DNA from: Spirochaetales bacterium
GTDB lineage: Bacteria > Spirochaetota > Spirochaetia > DSM-27196 > Alkalispirochaetaceae
Assembly: GCA_028282545.1 (NCBI GenBank)
Contig: JANQHT010000156.1
Coordinates: 27,259-91,258 of the forward strand
Direction of reading: 5' to 3'
DNA: 64,000 nucleotides
A program made the translations under genes and the position numbers. Positions 8,401 to 16,787 of this stretch are shown piece after piece; position 1 is the first letter of the stretch, and the number at the start of each line of letters is the position of its first letter. Under the pieces are notes generated by a model. It had not been told where the DNA came from. It did not search any database and was given only the letters and a program-made list of their open reading frames with translations.

Positions 8401-9560
8401 GGATACATGATATGCATGGATTTTTCCGGGATCAAGTACATTGAACTCATAAAACGGCCGCTCGGAGTGTTCACGCCGGGGCGCCGCGGATCGCGCATCG
8501 CCGGGACCTCCGCCGTTCCGGGGATAGGAAGGGTACTCACCACCTCCGGCGATTCGGGGTCCGCGATGTCCACCACCAGGGCGCCTTGCAGGACGGTCAG
8601 GACGAGGCACACGTCTCCGTGGGGTATCGCCCAGGCGGGTCGTGCCGATTCGAGGATCGTACCTATTTCGCGCGGGTCGTTCGGATCGCTCACGTCTATC
8701 AGGGTGAACCCCTTTTTGCTGCACACGGATACGACCGAACCGATTATGGCGATAGTATCGCTGTAGTACGCCTGTTCGGCGGGAATCGCCAGGTCGAATG
8801 AGCCCGTCACCCGGGGAGACGCCGGGTCGGGCGAGAGATCGAGTACGTGAAAAACGCCGTCACCGTCGATCATGTACGCGCGGTCGCCGTCGATTCGAAC
8901 GTCGAGGATTTCGGGATCGCCCGCGAGTGATGGAGTTGCGTTGGCGGCGGTAGTTGACAGCGTATCGCCGTTTCCAAGAACGAGGATTCCCGCCCACCTT
9001 CCGGCAACGTAGTAGTAGTCGTCGGCAACGGCTACCGACATCGGGTTCGCCGACGGCGTCGAGATTGACTGTCGCAACACGGGAGAGTCGAGGTCGGAGA
9101 CGTCGTAGATGTGCGTGACGTGGTCATTGTCGGCGGGGATAATGAGCCGGTCGCCGTCGAACTCCGGGCGGCCCATTCGAGTGTCCTCCTCGATATTCGA
9201 TCGAAATATCGGGTTGTCGAAGTCCGCGCCGTTGTCTCCCGAATCGTCCACGTCGTCAACTACATCGAAGAGCGCGATCACGCCGAGGTCGTCATCCCCG
9301 CTCATGTCTCGGCGAGCCACCACGGCAAGAAGCCCAGGCCCGGGAACGATGTATGACACCTCGTAGTCGTTCGCGGCGCCGCCGATCGATGTGCCCCAAC
9401 CCCAGGTGGGCGCACTGTGGAGGTTGAACGGGTTCGCGGCACCGTCCAGCGCGATCGCAAAGAAATCTTTTGAACTGTCCGAGAGGTAGAGATAGTCGGT
9501 TCCGTACGCTCCGCGGACTCGGTAGGCGCAACCCATACCTCCGGCTGGCGCCACCAGCGG
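8400..9560 (-). pseudogene. Truncated paralog of the adjacent LVIVD-repeat lipoprotein
   Basis: The reading frame matches, segment by segment, roughly residues 470-840 of the large lipoprotein encoded just upstream (for example DYLYLSDSSKDFFAIALDG against TYMYLCDSW; FTLIDVSDPNDPREIGTILE against IVLVDASDPADLVNLGTILE). It has no signal peptide. Its apparent N-terminus (to 9638) is an out-of-frame reading of the end of the neighbouring gene. On the other side similarity stops near the start of the toxin-antitoxin module. It is therefore a remnant of a tandem duplicate that has lost both ends. A short expressed protein is possible but unlikely to be secreted. Confidence 0.7.
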
Positions 9561-9580
9561 GCCGCCCCGGATTGCGGCTC

Positions 9581-12500
9581 CTACTCTCCTAGGTCGGCGA
9601 ACATCAAACCGTTCACCGCGTCCGCAAAGTATCCCCACGTGCCGAACCAGTCCGCGCTGTAGGTGAGCGGCGAGAACGCGTCAATGCTCGCCACGAGAAT
9701 GGGGCGTTCGGGATCGGCGATGCTGATCAGGTGTGCCCCGTAGTGATCCGCCGAGGGGGCACCGCTCCCTTCGTCCAGGTAGTACGAGAGGGCGATCAGG
9801 ACGGTGTCGGACACGCGCACCGTCTGGATCGGGATATCCGTTTCGCCGTCGTAGCCGTACTCGACGGTGTTTGCGCCCGTGGTCAGATCCTCCAGCGCGT
9901 CGGGTGTCTTTGCGTCGACGATGCCGAGCGCGCTATCCGCGCTGCCGCTCGTATCGAAGTAACCGAAGTAGACGTAGTCGCCGGCACTGGCGGTGGAAAT
10001 GGTAAACGGGTCGGAGACGCTCGCAACGCCGTCCAGGAGATCCACGGTGTCGATGATTTCGTGTTTATAGGGATCGGAGATGTCCACCGAGACGAGTATT
10101 CCCGAACTGATCGCATAGAAAATAGTCGCGTCCGACCGGGTCGGCATGTAGGGCAACCCGGGAACGGGCGTCGAGTTGAGAATGACCGGATCCTCAGGAT
10201 GCGAGATATCGACCGCGACGATGCCGCCGTCCTCGCACCCGGCAAAGAGAACGTCACCGTAGCGCACCGCAGAACGCGGCTTGTTGTTCTCCAGGATCGT
10301 GCCGAGGTTCACGAGGTCGGCGGGATCCGAGGCGTCAACGAGGACGATACCGGCGGTAGCGCTCACCACCGGAACGAGCGTTCCGAAGTCGAAGATGCTG
10401 TCCGCCCAGACGAAGTCGGGCGCCGGCAGGTTCAGATCGAGGCTGTCCGCGAGCGTCGGGTTCTGCGGGCCGTTCGAAAGGTCGAGCGCGTAGAGCGTGC
10501 CGGCGGAATCCATCGCGTACGCCACATCGCCTTCGATCGAAACGGTCGAAAACAGCGGCGACGAGAGGCCCGACGGCGTCACGTCGACCGGCGTATCGGC
10601 AGCGGGGACGCCCTTGTCGAGGACGTACGTTCCGGGAAAATCGGCGGCAACGTAATAGTTCGTGCTCGTTGCAGCCACGTACGCGGGTTGCGCCGACGGC
10701 ATCGATATCGTCTGAATGAGTTCCGGCGTCGCCGGATTGGAGATGTCGTACACGAGCGTCGCCGCCTCGGCTCCCCCGGGCAGGATGAGCTTGCCGTCGT
10801 CTATCGCCGGCATGCCTGCGTACGAGTCGACCTCGATGCTTGACGCGTACACCGGACTCGCCGCGTCCGCCGACAAGTCGTAAATGGCCAGAGCGCTGTA
10901 CGGGTCCGTACTCGACTGGTGGCTCGACACGATTACGAGTACGTCTTCATTCGCGGCGAGGTACGAAGGAAAGTAGACGTCGCCGTCCGGAGGATCGGCC
11001 CAGCCCGCGTCGTCGAAGACGTTCGTACCGATCTGCGCAGCGGAGACGGGCGACCCGGACGCGTCGAGGGTGATCCGAAAGAGCTGGATCGCTTCGTACA
11101 GTTCGTCGCCGAGGCTGTCGGACCAGCTATCGCACAGGTACATGTACGTCGTGCCGCCGGACGTGTACGTCGTTAGAACCCATGGGTTGTCGAAATCGAC
11201 GGAAAGACTCGCCTCGGTGATCTCAGTGTAGCTGGCGAGATCGGTGACAACGTCGCTGGTCGGTGACGTCAGATCATCGGTAGAGACGCGGCGGAACGAG
11301 TCTGCATCGGTCCCGTGGGCAAAGTAGAAATCGTCGCCCACGATCGCGAACTGGTACGCATCGGTACCCGTGTTGAAGTGGTTTATCTCGGTCAATCCGC
11401 TCGACGTATCGAGCACAAGCAGGCCGTTTTCGCCGGCGTCATCGTCCTTCGTCTGAATGTAGAGGAAGCCGTCGTCGTCGATCGCGGCGCAATACCCGTC
11501 CCAATCGATCGTGATGCCTTCGTAGGTGTCTTCCAGAACGGGATCCGAAGGAGCCGTGAGGTCGTACTGGTAGACGCCGCCCGATCCGAAGGTCCCTCCG
11601 CCACGGTCGATAACGAAGAGTGTTCCGTCTTCCACGAGTGAGATACGCGCACCGTACGTCGGAGAAGGAACGATCTCTGCCACGTGGAGGCCCAGCGTGG
11701 GAATCGACTGCGCTGCGCCGGCTATTTCGCGACTGACGATCTCCTCCTGATCGTTCGGATGCACTTTATAGAAGTACGTCTCTCCCACCACGACGTCCGT
11801 ATCGACAAACGAGTTGTCGTTCACAACGCGGTGGACGACAAAGGTGTCGGGGTCGCGGCTCGTGGAGCGTAGCACGGTGTACCGTTCCACCGCGGGGGCG
11901 TCGTACCATTCGACGAAAATGCTCCCCTCGCTGCTGAGCGTGTGAGGCATGAGCGTGAACTGCGACAGCGCAACGCACGTTTCGGCATCTGACCACGCGT
12001 CGCGGTAGTCGGCTCCCATTTCAGCCTTGAGCTGTAGCAGGACCAGATCCCCGTTTCGGAGCGCTTCGTCGGGGAGCCCCGTGTATTCATAGGACGTTTC
12101 GTTGCTCGCCAGATCGATCGAGAATCCCGACACGTAGTCGTAGAGCGTGTAGCTTTCCGCCCCTGCGACTTCGCTCCACGCCACGTCGATCTTCCCGTTC
12201 CCCGGTGTAAGGGCAAACGAGGGGATGTCGCTCTCCGTGTCGACCAGGTTGACGTTTAATACTGTCGCGTTCCCATTCCAGTCGCGTGCCGTGATTTCAA
12301 GAACAATCGAACCGCTGAACTGACCGCAGTCCACCAGGAACTGGAACGTACCGTCGTCGTCGATGTCGGTAATCGCCGTTTCCGGCATTAGTGAGGTCAC
12401 CGCGCAGTGGAGCGATGCCACTTCCCCGGAACCGCCTGAAGCGGTGTCGTGCACCGTGCCGCTCACCAGGAGCGCCGATCCGTAGGAGTCGCCGTCGGCA

Positions 12501-12640
12501 GGGTGGGTCAGCGTGATCTCTGGAGGAGTGTCGTCAAAACCGGCGGTCAGGTCCTGTTGCTCAAACGGGGCGGGGCACGCACTCAGGAGACCGAGAACCG
12601 CGACGACTCCGAACCACATTCGAACAAGGCGTCGGTTCAT
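9581..12640 (-). CDS. Large surface lipoprotein with LVIVD/beta-propeller-like repeats
   Basis: This 1019-aa protein has a lipoprotein signal ending LLSAC (Cys22). After it come an Ig-like segment (about 40-135, PPEITLTHPADGDSYGSALLVSGTV), two fibronectin-III-like segments (about 140-310, each with a YxYxVxxxD-type loop), and then many repeats of about 45 aa of the form G..V...D.S.P..P........ with VDISHPEDPV, VDASDPADLV and YDISNPATPEL. Such LVIVD repeats form beta-propellers. The overall composition is acidic. It is divergently oriented to the outer-membrane/TPR protein gene, with 152 bases between starts. An envelope role is inferred; binding partner unknown. Confidence 0.78.
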   Translation of the reverse strand: MNRRLVRMWFGVVAVLGLLSACPAPFEQQDLTAGFDDTPPEITLTHPADGDSYGSALLVSGTVHDTASGGSGEVASLHCAVTSLMPETAITDIDDDGTFQFLVDCGQFSGSIVLEITARDWNGNATVLNVNLVDTESDIPSFALTPGNGKIDVAWSEVAGAESYTLYDYVSGFSIDLASNETSYEYTGLPDEALRNGDLVLLQLKAEMGADYRDAWSDAETCVALSQFTLMPHTLSSEGSIFVEWYDAPAVERYTVLRSTSRDPDTFVVHRVVNDNSFVDTDVVVGETYFYKVHPNDQEEIVSREIAGAAQSIPTLGLHVAEIVPSPTYGARISLVEDGTLFVIDRGGGTFGSGGVYQYDLTAPSDPVLEDTYEGITIDWDGYCAAIDDDGFLYIQTKDDDAGENGLLVLDTSSGLTEINHFNTGTDAYQFAIVGDDFYFAHGTDADSFRRVSTDDLTSPTSDVVTDLASYTEITEASLSVDFDNPWVLTTYTSGGTTYMYLCDSWSDSLGDELYEAIQLFRITLDASGSPVSAAQIGTNVFDDAGWADPPDGDVYFPSYLAANEDVLVIVSSHQSSTDPYSALAIYDLSADAASPVYASSIEVDSYAGMPAIDDGKLILPGGAEAATLVYDISNPATPELIQTISMPSAQPAYVAATSTNYYVAADFPGTYVLDKGVPAADTPVDVTPSGLSSPLFSTVSIEGDVAYAMDSAGTLYALDLSNGPQNPTLADSLDLNLPAPDFVWADSIFDFGTLVPVVSATAGIVLVDASDPADLVNLGTILENNKPRSAVRYGDVLFAGCEDGGIVAVDISHPEDPVILNSTPVPGLPYMPTRSDATIFYAISSGILVSVDISDPYKHEIIDTVDLLDGVASVSDPFTISTASAGDYVYFGYFDTSGSADSALGIVDAKTPDALEDLTTGANTVEYGYDGETDIPIQTVRVSDTVLIALSYYLDEGSGAPSADHYGAHLISIADPERPILVASIDAFSPLTYSADWFGTWGYFADAVNGLMFADLGE

Positions 12641-12792
12641 CTTTGCGTCCTTTTTGCGCCGGGGCGCCTATCTCAAGCCTATGCCCGTTGGAAAAAACGC
12701 GCAACACTTTTGTGAATAAAGCGGCCGTTTTCGCAAATGCCTTGCGAGAGTTCGACGTTGGGTGTACGGTGAATAGAAGAAGCGAGGGAACC

Positions 12793-14991
12793 ATGACGAA
12801 CCGTGTAGACAAACGAGTGCGTCCGAACCTTCGCCGGGTGCTTTCCACGCTGCTCATCGCTTCCGCGCTTCCGATCGCTGCACAGCAGGGCGACGTGAAC
12901 CTCAACTCGTACTACCGTTTTCCGGCGTCGTTCGGAGTCCAGTACCAGCCGTTGACGGGAATCGGCAACCGCCGGTTGAGCGATTTCCAGATCAACGAGA
13001 TCGCCGGTGAGGTCCGCCTCTCTCTGGCGCGCCGCCCCGCGATGCAGCCATTTGTCCAGGGCGGGGTGGTGGACTACACCTTCCTGAACGCCGCCGCCGC
13101 GAACCAGGACTGGACGCATCGTCATGCCTACGCAGCCGGCGGATTTGGACTGGCCACGCGCCTCTCCAAGGAGTTCGAGATCGGGTTCGATATCGTGGCG
13201 GGCGCGACGCAGTCGTTTTTCGGGGACTTGGATCTTCCGGGTGACGGCGGCTCCGACACCAAGGGCCAGATCAACGCCCTCGGTGGCGCCTCCGCCAAGC
13301 TCGCACTCAACCCCAGCTACAACGTGAGTATCGCCGTCAAACCCTCCGTGCGCTATCTCCACGGCCTGGGCCCGTTGGACGAGTTCGACGGACTCACCTA
13401 CGGGGTTGGGTTCATGGTGAGCTACCGCCTGGGTCAGGATCCGGACGCTGCAACGTCCTCTATCCGGGCGATCCGTTTTTCCGGTGTGGAGTTTCCGCCC
13501 CTCTTTGCCGCGATGCAGAGCTATTATGCCGACAACCCCACCACCACGATTACGATAGAGAATACCGAGAAGACGGCGATCGAGAACGTGCAGGTTGCCT
13601 TTATGCAGGCGGGCTTTATGGATTCTCCCACACCGGCGGCGGAGATCGCCGTCCTGGAACCGGGAGAATCGGTTGAGGTACCCATCTACGCCACCTTCAA
13701 TGACGAGGTCTTCACTACCCAGGGTATCACGCCGCTCACCGGTGAGATCATCGCAGAATACACGACGCGGGGACGCCCGGTTGAGCAACACCAGTCCGTT
13801 TCCTACGAGCTTCACGACCGGAACGCCCTCACCTGGGACGATGATCGCAAAGTGGCTGCCTTTATCACCGCGCAAGACAGTGCGGTGCGCAACTACGCCA
13901 GTTTTGTCCGCCAGATACACCGGGACGACACCAACCAGTACCTCAGCGAGAACCTGCAGTTTGCCATGCAGGCGTACAACGCTCTAGCCGAGTTGGGCAT
14001 TCTCTATCAGGTAGATCCCAGTTCTCCCTTTACGCAGGTGCAGGAGAACGCCTTGGTGGTGGATTCGATCAGCCTGCCCCGGGAGACGCTCGCACGCCTC
14101 ACCGGCGACTGCGACGATCTGACCGTCCTCTACGACACAATGCTCCAGTCGGTGGGGATCGAGACCGCTTTTGTGACGATACCCGGTCACATCTACTGCG
14201 CCTTCAATACCGGCGTCCAGAGTCGCGATCACGCGATGGTTCACCCCGATAGGGACATGCTTGTAGAGATCGACGGGAGCATCTGGGTCCTGGTAGAGAT
14301 CACGCTCATGGGACGGGCCGGTTTCCTGGAGGCGTGGAGTACCGGCGTTTCTCAGTTCAAGAAGTACGACGGCAATCCCGATGTACGGGGTTTTTTCCAA
14401 ACCGCTCACGCACAGCAAGTGTTCCGGCCCGTGGGGTTGCGTGAGACGGATCTAGGCCTTCAGTACGGCGATGAGGAAGCGATCGTGGTGCGTTTCCGGG
14501 AGGATATGGAACGCCTCTCTACGTCGATCCTCGCGCCCCAACGGCAGGAGGCGGAGCAGCGGAACTCCTCCCGCATGTGGAATCGCTACGGTATCGCCGC
14601 AGCGCAGGTGGGCGCATACCGGGAGGCACAGGACGCGTTCGCTCGGTCGCTCCAGATCGAACGCGACGCGCTGGGCGCGCAATTGAACCTGGGATCGCTG
14701 CACTACTTGCTCGAGGAGTACGACCGCGCCCTGGGCGTCTTCTCCGAAGCCGAGCGGACTATCAGTGGTGGCCGTTCGCGCACAACGCACCAGCTCAAGG
14801 TGTTCCTGAATCTGAGCAAAACGCACTACGCCCTGGGCAACTACGACCGGGCGCGGGCGTATTACGAGAACGCCCAGACCGTGAACCCCGACGAGGTTGC
14901 CCGGTTCAGCTACCTCGGCTCCGGCGGGTCGATCACCGGCCGCGCCTCGGAAGCGGCCGGCGCGGAACCGATCCTCTTCTTCGAGGAGTAA
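12793..14991 (+). CDS. Outer-membrane-like protein with transglutaminase-like and TPR domains
   Basis: Started at ATG 12793 (after AGCGAGGGA) it is 732 aa; the upstream extension to 12643 is unlike a signal. Residues 1-31 form a signal peptide. Residues about 32-228 alternate aromatic and polar residues like an outer-membrane beta-barrel. Residues about 235-350 resemble an Ig-like domain. Residues about 380-560 are transglutaminase-like with Cys440 (GDCDDL), His466 (PGHIYCAF) and Glu502 (WVLVEITL) as a plausible catalytic triad. Residues about 590-710 contain three TPR units (YGIAAAQVGAYREAQDAF and others). The combination suggests an envelope assembly or peptidoglycan-associated protein; the activity is untested. 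Confidence 0.78.
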   Translation: MTNRVDKRVRPNLRRVLSTLLIASALPIAAQQGDVNLNSYYRFPASFGVQYQPLTGIGNRRLSDFQINEIAGEVRLSLARRPAMQPFVQGGVVDYTFLNAAAANQDWTHRHAYAAGGFGLATRLSKEFEIGFDIVAGATQSFFGDLDLPGDGGSDTKGQINALGGASAKLALNPSYNVSIAVKPSVRYLHGLGPLDEFDGLTYGVGFMVSYRLGQDPDAATSSIRAIRFSGVEFPPLFAAMQSYYADNPTTTITIENTEKTAIENVQVAFMQAGFMDSPTPAAEIAVLEPGESVEVPIYATFNDEVFTTQGITPLTGEIIAEYTTRGRPVEQHQSVSYELHDRNALTWDDDRKVAAFITAQDSAVRNYASFVRQIHRDDTNQYLSENLQFAMQAYNALAELGILYQVDPSSPFTQVQENALVVDSISLPRETLARLTGDCDDLTVLYDTMLQSVGIETAFVTIPGHIYCAFNTGVQSRDHAMVHPDRDMLVEIDGSIWVLVEITLMGRAGFLEAWSTGVSQFKKYDGNPDVRGFFQTAHAQQVFRPVGLRETDLGLQYGDEEAIVVRFREDMERLSTSILAPQRQEAEQRNSSRMWNRYGIAAAQVGAYREAQDAFARSLQIERDALGAQLNLGSLHYLLEEYDRALGVFSEAERTISGGRSRTTHQLKVFLNLSKTHYALGNYDRARAYYENAQTVNPDEVARFSYLGSGGSITGRASEAAGAEPILFFEE

Positions 14992-15079
14992 CGAGCCGGC
15001 AAAACGATTCCCGTTTCGTTCGCGTCGTCGGCTACCCGACGACGCGCCACTGCGGGAACGCCTCTTCTTCGCGAAGGGC

Positions 15080-15503
15080 GCCGAGGACCCTCGCTCGAGT
15101 GGGAGTTCGGGTTTCGATGAGTCGGGATCTTGCTTGAACAACCGTACGTAAATGGTGGTGGGTGAAACGGTAATTGCCCCCGGTTCCAGGCGAAACGGGG
15201 CACTGATGTCACCAGACGTACCAGGACTGCCAGATTCCTTGTAGCGGAACTGAAACTTCGTGATCCGATAGTCTCCAGGCGGCAGACCGGTCACAATTTC
15301 CATTTCACTCCCCGCGTATACTTTCGGGCACCTCTGGAAACTCGGTATTTTCTGGAATTCGGCCTCGTAAGTCCTTATAACAGGGCTCTATCAAGTAGGA
15401 AAAGGTAGTTTCCAGAGGTGCCCTTTCAGCATTGCGTTGTACTGGGGATCCGCGACGTTTTCGACATAGATCTCGTAGTAGCCAAACGTTGAACCGCCCG
15501 CAA
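15080..15503 (-). pseudogene. Decayed small gene interrupted by a 98-base inverted-repeat segment
   Basis: On the minus strand a sensible coding stretch (VAGGSTFGYYEIYVENVAD) runs from 15503 to about 15424. It is broken by the segment 15423-15326, and resumes in frame with EIVTGLPPGDYRITKFQFRY and ITVSPTTIYVRLF to about 15080. The downstream part of the frame is the antisense of the preceding gene. The protein resembles small envelope proteins with a prealbumin-like beta domain, but I cannot name the family. The interruption introduces stop codons in the original frame. Confidence 0.55.
15326..15423. repeat. Perfect 17-bp inverted repeat enclosing 64 bp
   Basis: GGGCACCTCTGGAAACT (15326-15342) is exactly complementary to 15407-15423. 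The 98-base unit lies inside the decayed small gene and is the point where the reading frame is lost. It could be a tiny insertion or an inversion product; no target duplication is evident. Confidence 0.75.
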
Positions 15504-15545
15504 CTGTTCCCCACTAAAAGCCGCACACCTGCGCGAGGTTCGCGG

Positions 15546-15666
15546 CTACCACGTCTCTCAGGAAAGAAGATCGTCCAGGGGTCGGTGGGTACCGGGCCGG
15601 CTCAACGTCGCGATTCTCCCAGCTCCGAACGCTCTTTCAATAACGAATCAATTCGTGTATGTCCAT
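15546..15666 (-). pseudogene. Nitroreductase pseudogene with large internal deletion
   Basis: The first 24 codons (MDIHELIRY, stop, KSVRSWENRDVEPA) are joined directly to the last 13 codons (RPLDDLLS, stop, ETW) of a gene otherwise identical in plan to the intact nitroreductase at 26546-27058. About 390 bases are missing and two in-frame TGA codons have arisen. The downstream flanking bases before the start (CCGGAGTCTACCAAAG) are also shared with the intact copy, so this is a duplicated and then deleted paralog. Confidence 0.85.
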
Positions 15667-15717
15667 GACCGGAGTCTACCAAAGACGGCCCGGCCTGCGG
15701 AAACCGGACGGCACCTG

Positions 15718-15747
15718 TTGACGTCGATAGAATATAGGATATCCTAT
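15718..15747 (+). promoter_or_regulatory. Promoter with ATAGGATATCCTAT palindrome
   Basis: TTGACG (15718-15723) and TATCCT (15740-15745) are spaced by 16 bases. A perfect 14-base palindrome ATAGGATATCCTAT (15734-15747) covers the -10 box, as expected for a repressor operator controlling the dehydrogenase at 15765. Confidence 0.55.
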
Positions 15748-15764
15748 TTTCTATGGAGGCTACT

Positions 15765-16718
15765 ATGAAAATTGCATTTCTTGATGAATCAACCATTTCG
15801 CTCGACGGTGATATGGACTACAGATCGATCGAAAAGCTCGGTGATTTTGCGACGTTCCCCAATCTTCGCCGTTCGGAACTTGCGGCGCGAGCGGGCGACG
15901 CGGACGTGATCGTTGTCAACAAGTACCAGATTGGTGCAGCGGAAATGGACGAGCTGCGACAACTGAAACACGTCGCGGTCATAGCTACCGGCACAAACAA
16001 CGTCGATCTTGCAGCGGCCAGGGAACGGGGAATACGTGTCACCAACGTGGCTGGGTACGGCCGGTACGCCGTACCGCAACAGGCGTTCGCACTTATTCTC
16101 AGCCTCGCCGGCCACGTGTTCAGGTACGCGCAGGACGTTCGAAACGGCGACTGGGCGCGGGCGGAAACGTTTACCCTGTTGCGCTATCCGTCGTTTGAGC
16201 TCGCCGGCAAGACGGTCGGTATCATCGGGTTCGGCGCGATCGGAAGAGGGACCGCCGAGATCGCCCGCGGCTTTGGCATGAACGTCCTCGCATACGACAT
16301 GTTCGATTTCGAGTTCCCCCCGTACATGAACACACCCCTGCGGGAACTGCTCGCTCAGAGCGATGTTGTGTCGATCCACTGCCCGCTCACACCGGAGACG
16401 AAGAACCTGATCGGAAGAGAAGAGTTTACCCTCATGAAACGATCGGCGTTGATCGTGAACACCGCCCGTGGTGGAATCCTCGACGAGGAAGCGCTGGTGT
16501 GGGCGTTGGAGACGGGGCAAATCGCGGGTGGGGGCCTGGATGTTCTTTCCGAAGAGCCCCCTCGAACAAACACAATCTGGAAACGTACCGACCTCAACCT
16601 GATCGTTACGCCGCACGCGGCGTGGTCCGCCAGGGAGGCACGTCAGCGACTCGTGGATGGTGTCGCGCGCAACATCGAAGCGCACATCGCTGGGATTGAC
16701 CGGAACGTCGTAGCTTGA
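15765..16718 (+). CDS. D-2-hydroxyacid dehydrogenase
   Basis: This 317-aa NAD-dependent dehydrogenase starts at ATG 15765, 5 bases after GGAGG; an ATG at 15753 lies before that ribosome site. The Rossmann motif is VGIIGFGAIGRGTAE. The catalytic Arg lies in VNTARGGILDEEAL, the Glu in LSEEPP and the His in TPHAAWSA. Similar proteins reduce hydroxypyruvate, glyoxylate or other 2-oxoacids; substrate unknown. A paralog with the same layout is at 31581. It is monocistronic, between pseudogene debris and the chemotaxis operon, and probably repressed through the palindrome in its promoter. Confidence 0.88.
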   Translation: MKIAFLDESTISLDGDMDYRSIEKLGDFATFPNLRRSELAARAGDADVIVVNKYQIGAAEMDELRQLKHVAVIATGTNNVDLAAARERGIRVTNVAGYGRYAVPQQAFALILSLAGHVFRYAQDVRNGDWARAETFTLLRYPSFELAGKTVGIIGFGAIGRGTAEIARGFGMNVLAYDMFDFEFPPYMNTPLRELLAQSDVVSIHCPLTPETKNLIGREEFTLMKRSALIVNTARGGILDEEALVWALETGQIAGGGLDVLSEEPPRTNTIWKRTDLNLIVTPHAAWSAREARQRLVDGVARNIEAHIAGIDRNVVA

Positions 16719-16787
16719 TACCGGTGGTCTTGCTTCCCGATACAGGTTTTCATATCATTTATTTTAAGTACTAACATAGGGGGAGCC

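Noticed and set aside
9731..10843. 370-codon plus-strand frame
   Set aside because: It lies opposite the repeat-rich lipoprotein gene, shows no domain, and is Arg/Val rich as expected for a shadow.
14452..15303. 283-codon minus-strand frame as one real gene
   Set aside because: Only its first 70 or so codons look like protein; the remainder is the antisense of the TPR protein gene.
16719..16787. Sigma-28 flagellar promoter before the chemotaxis operon
   Set aside because: A CCGATA sequence is present, but no properly spaced TAAA box; not enough to claim a promoter.
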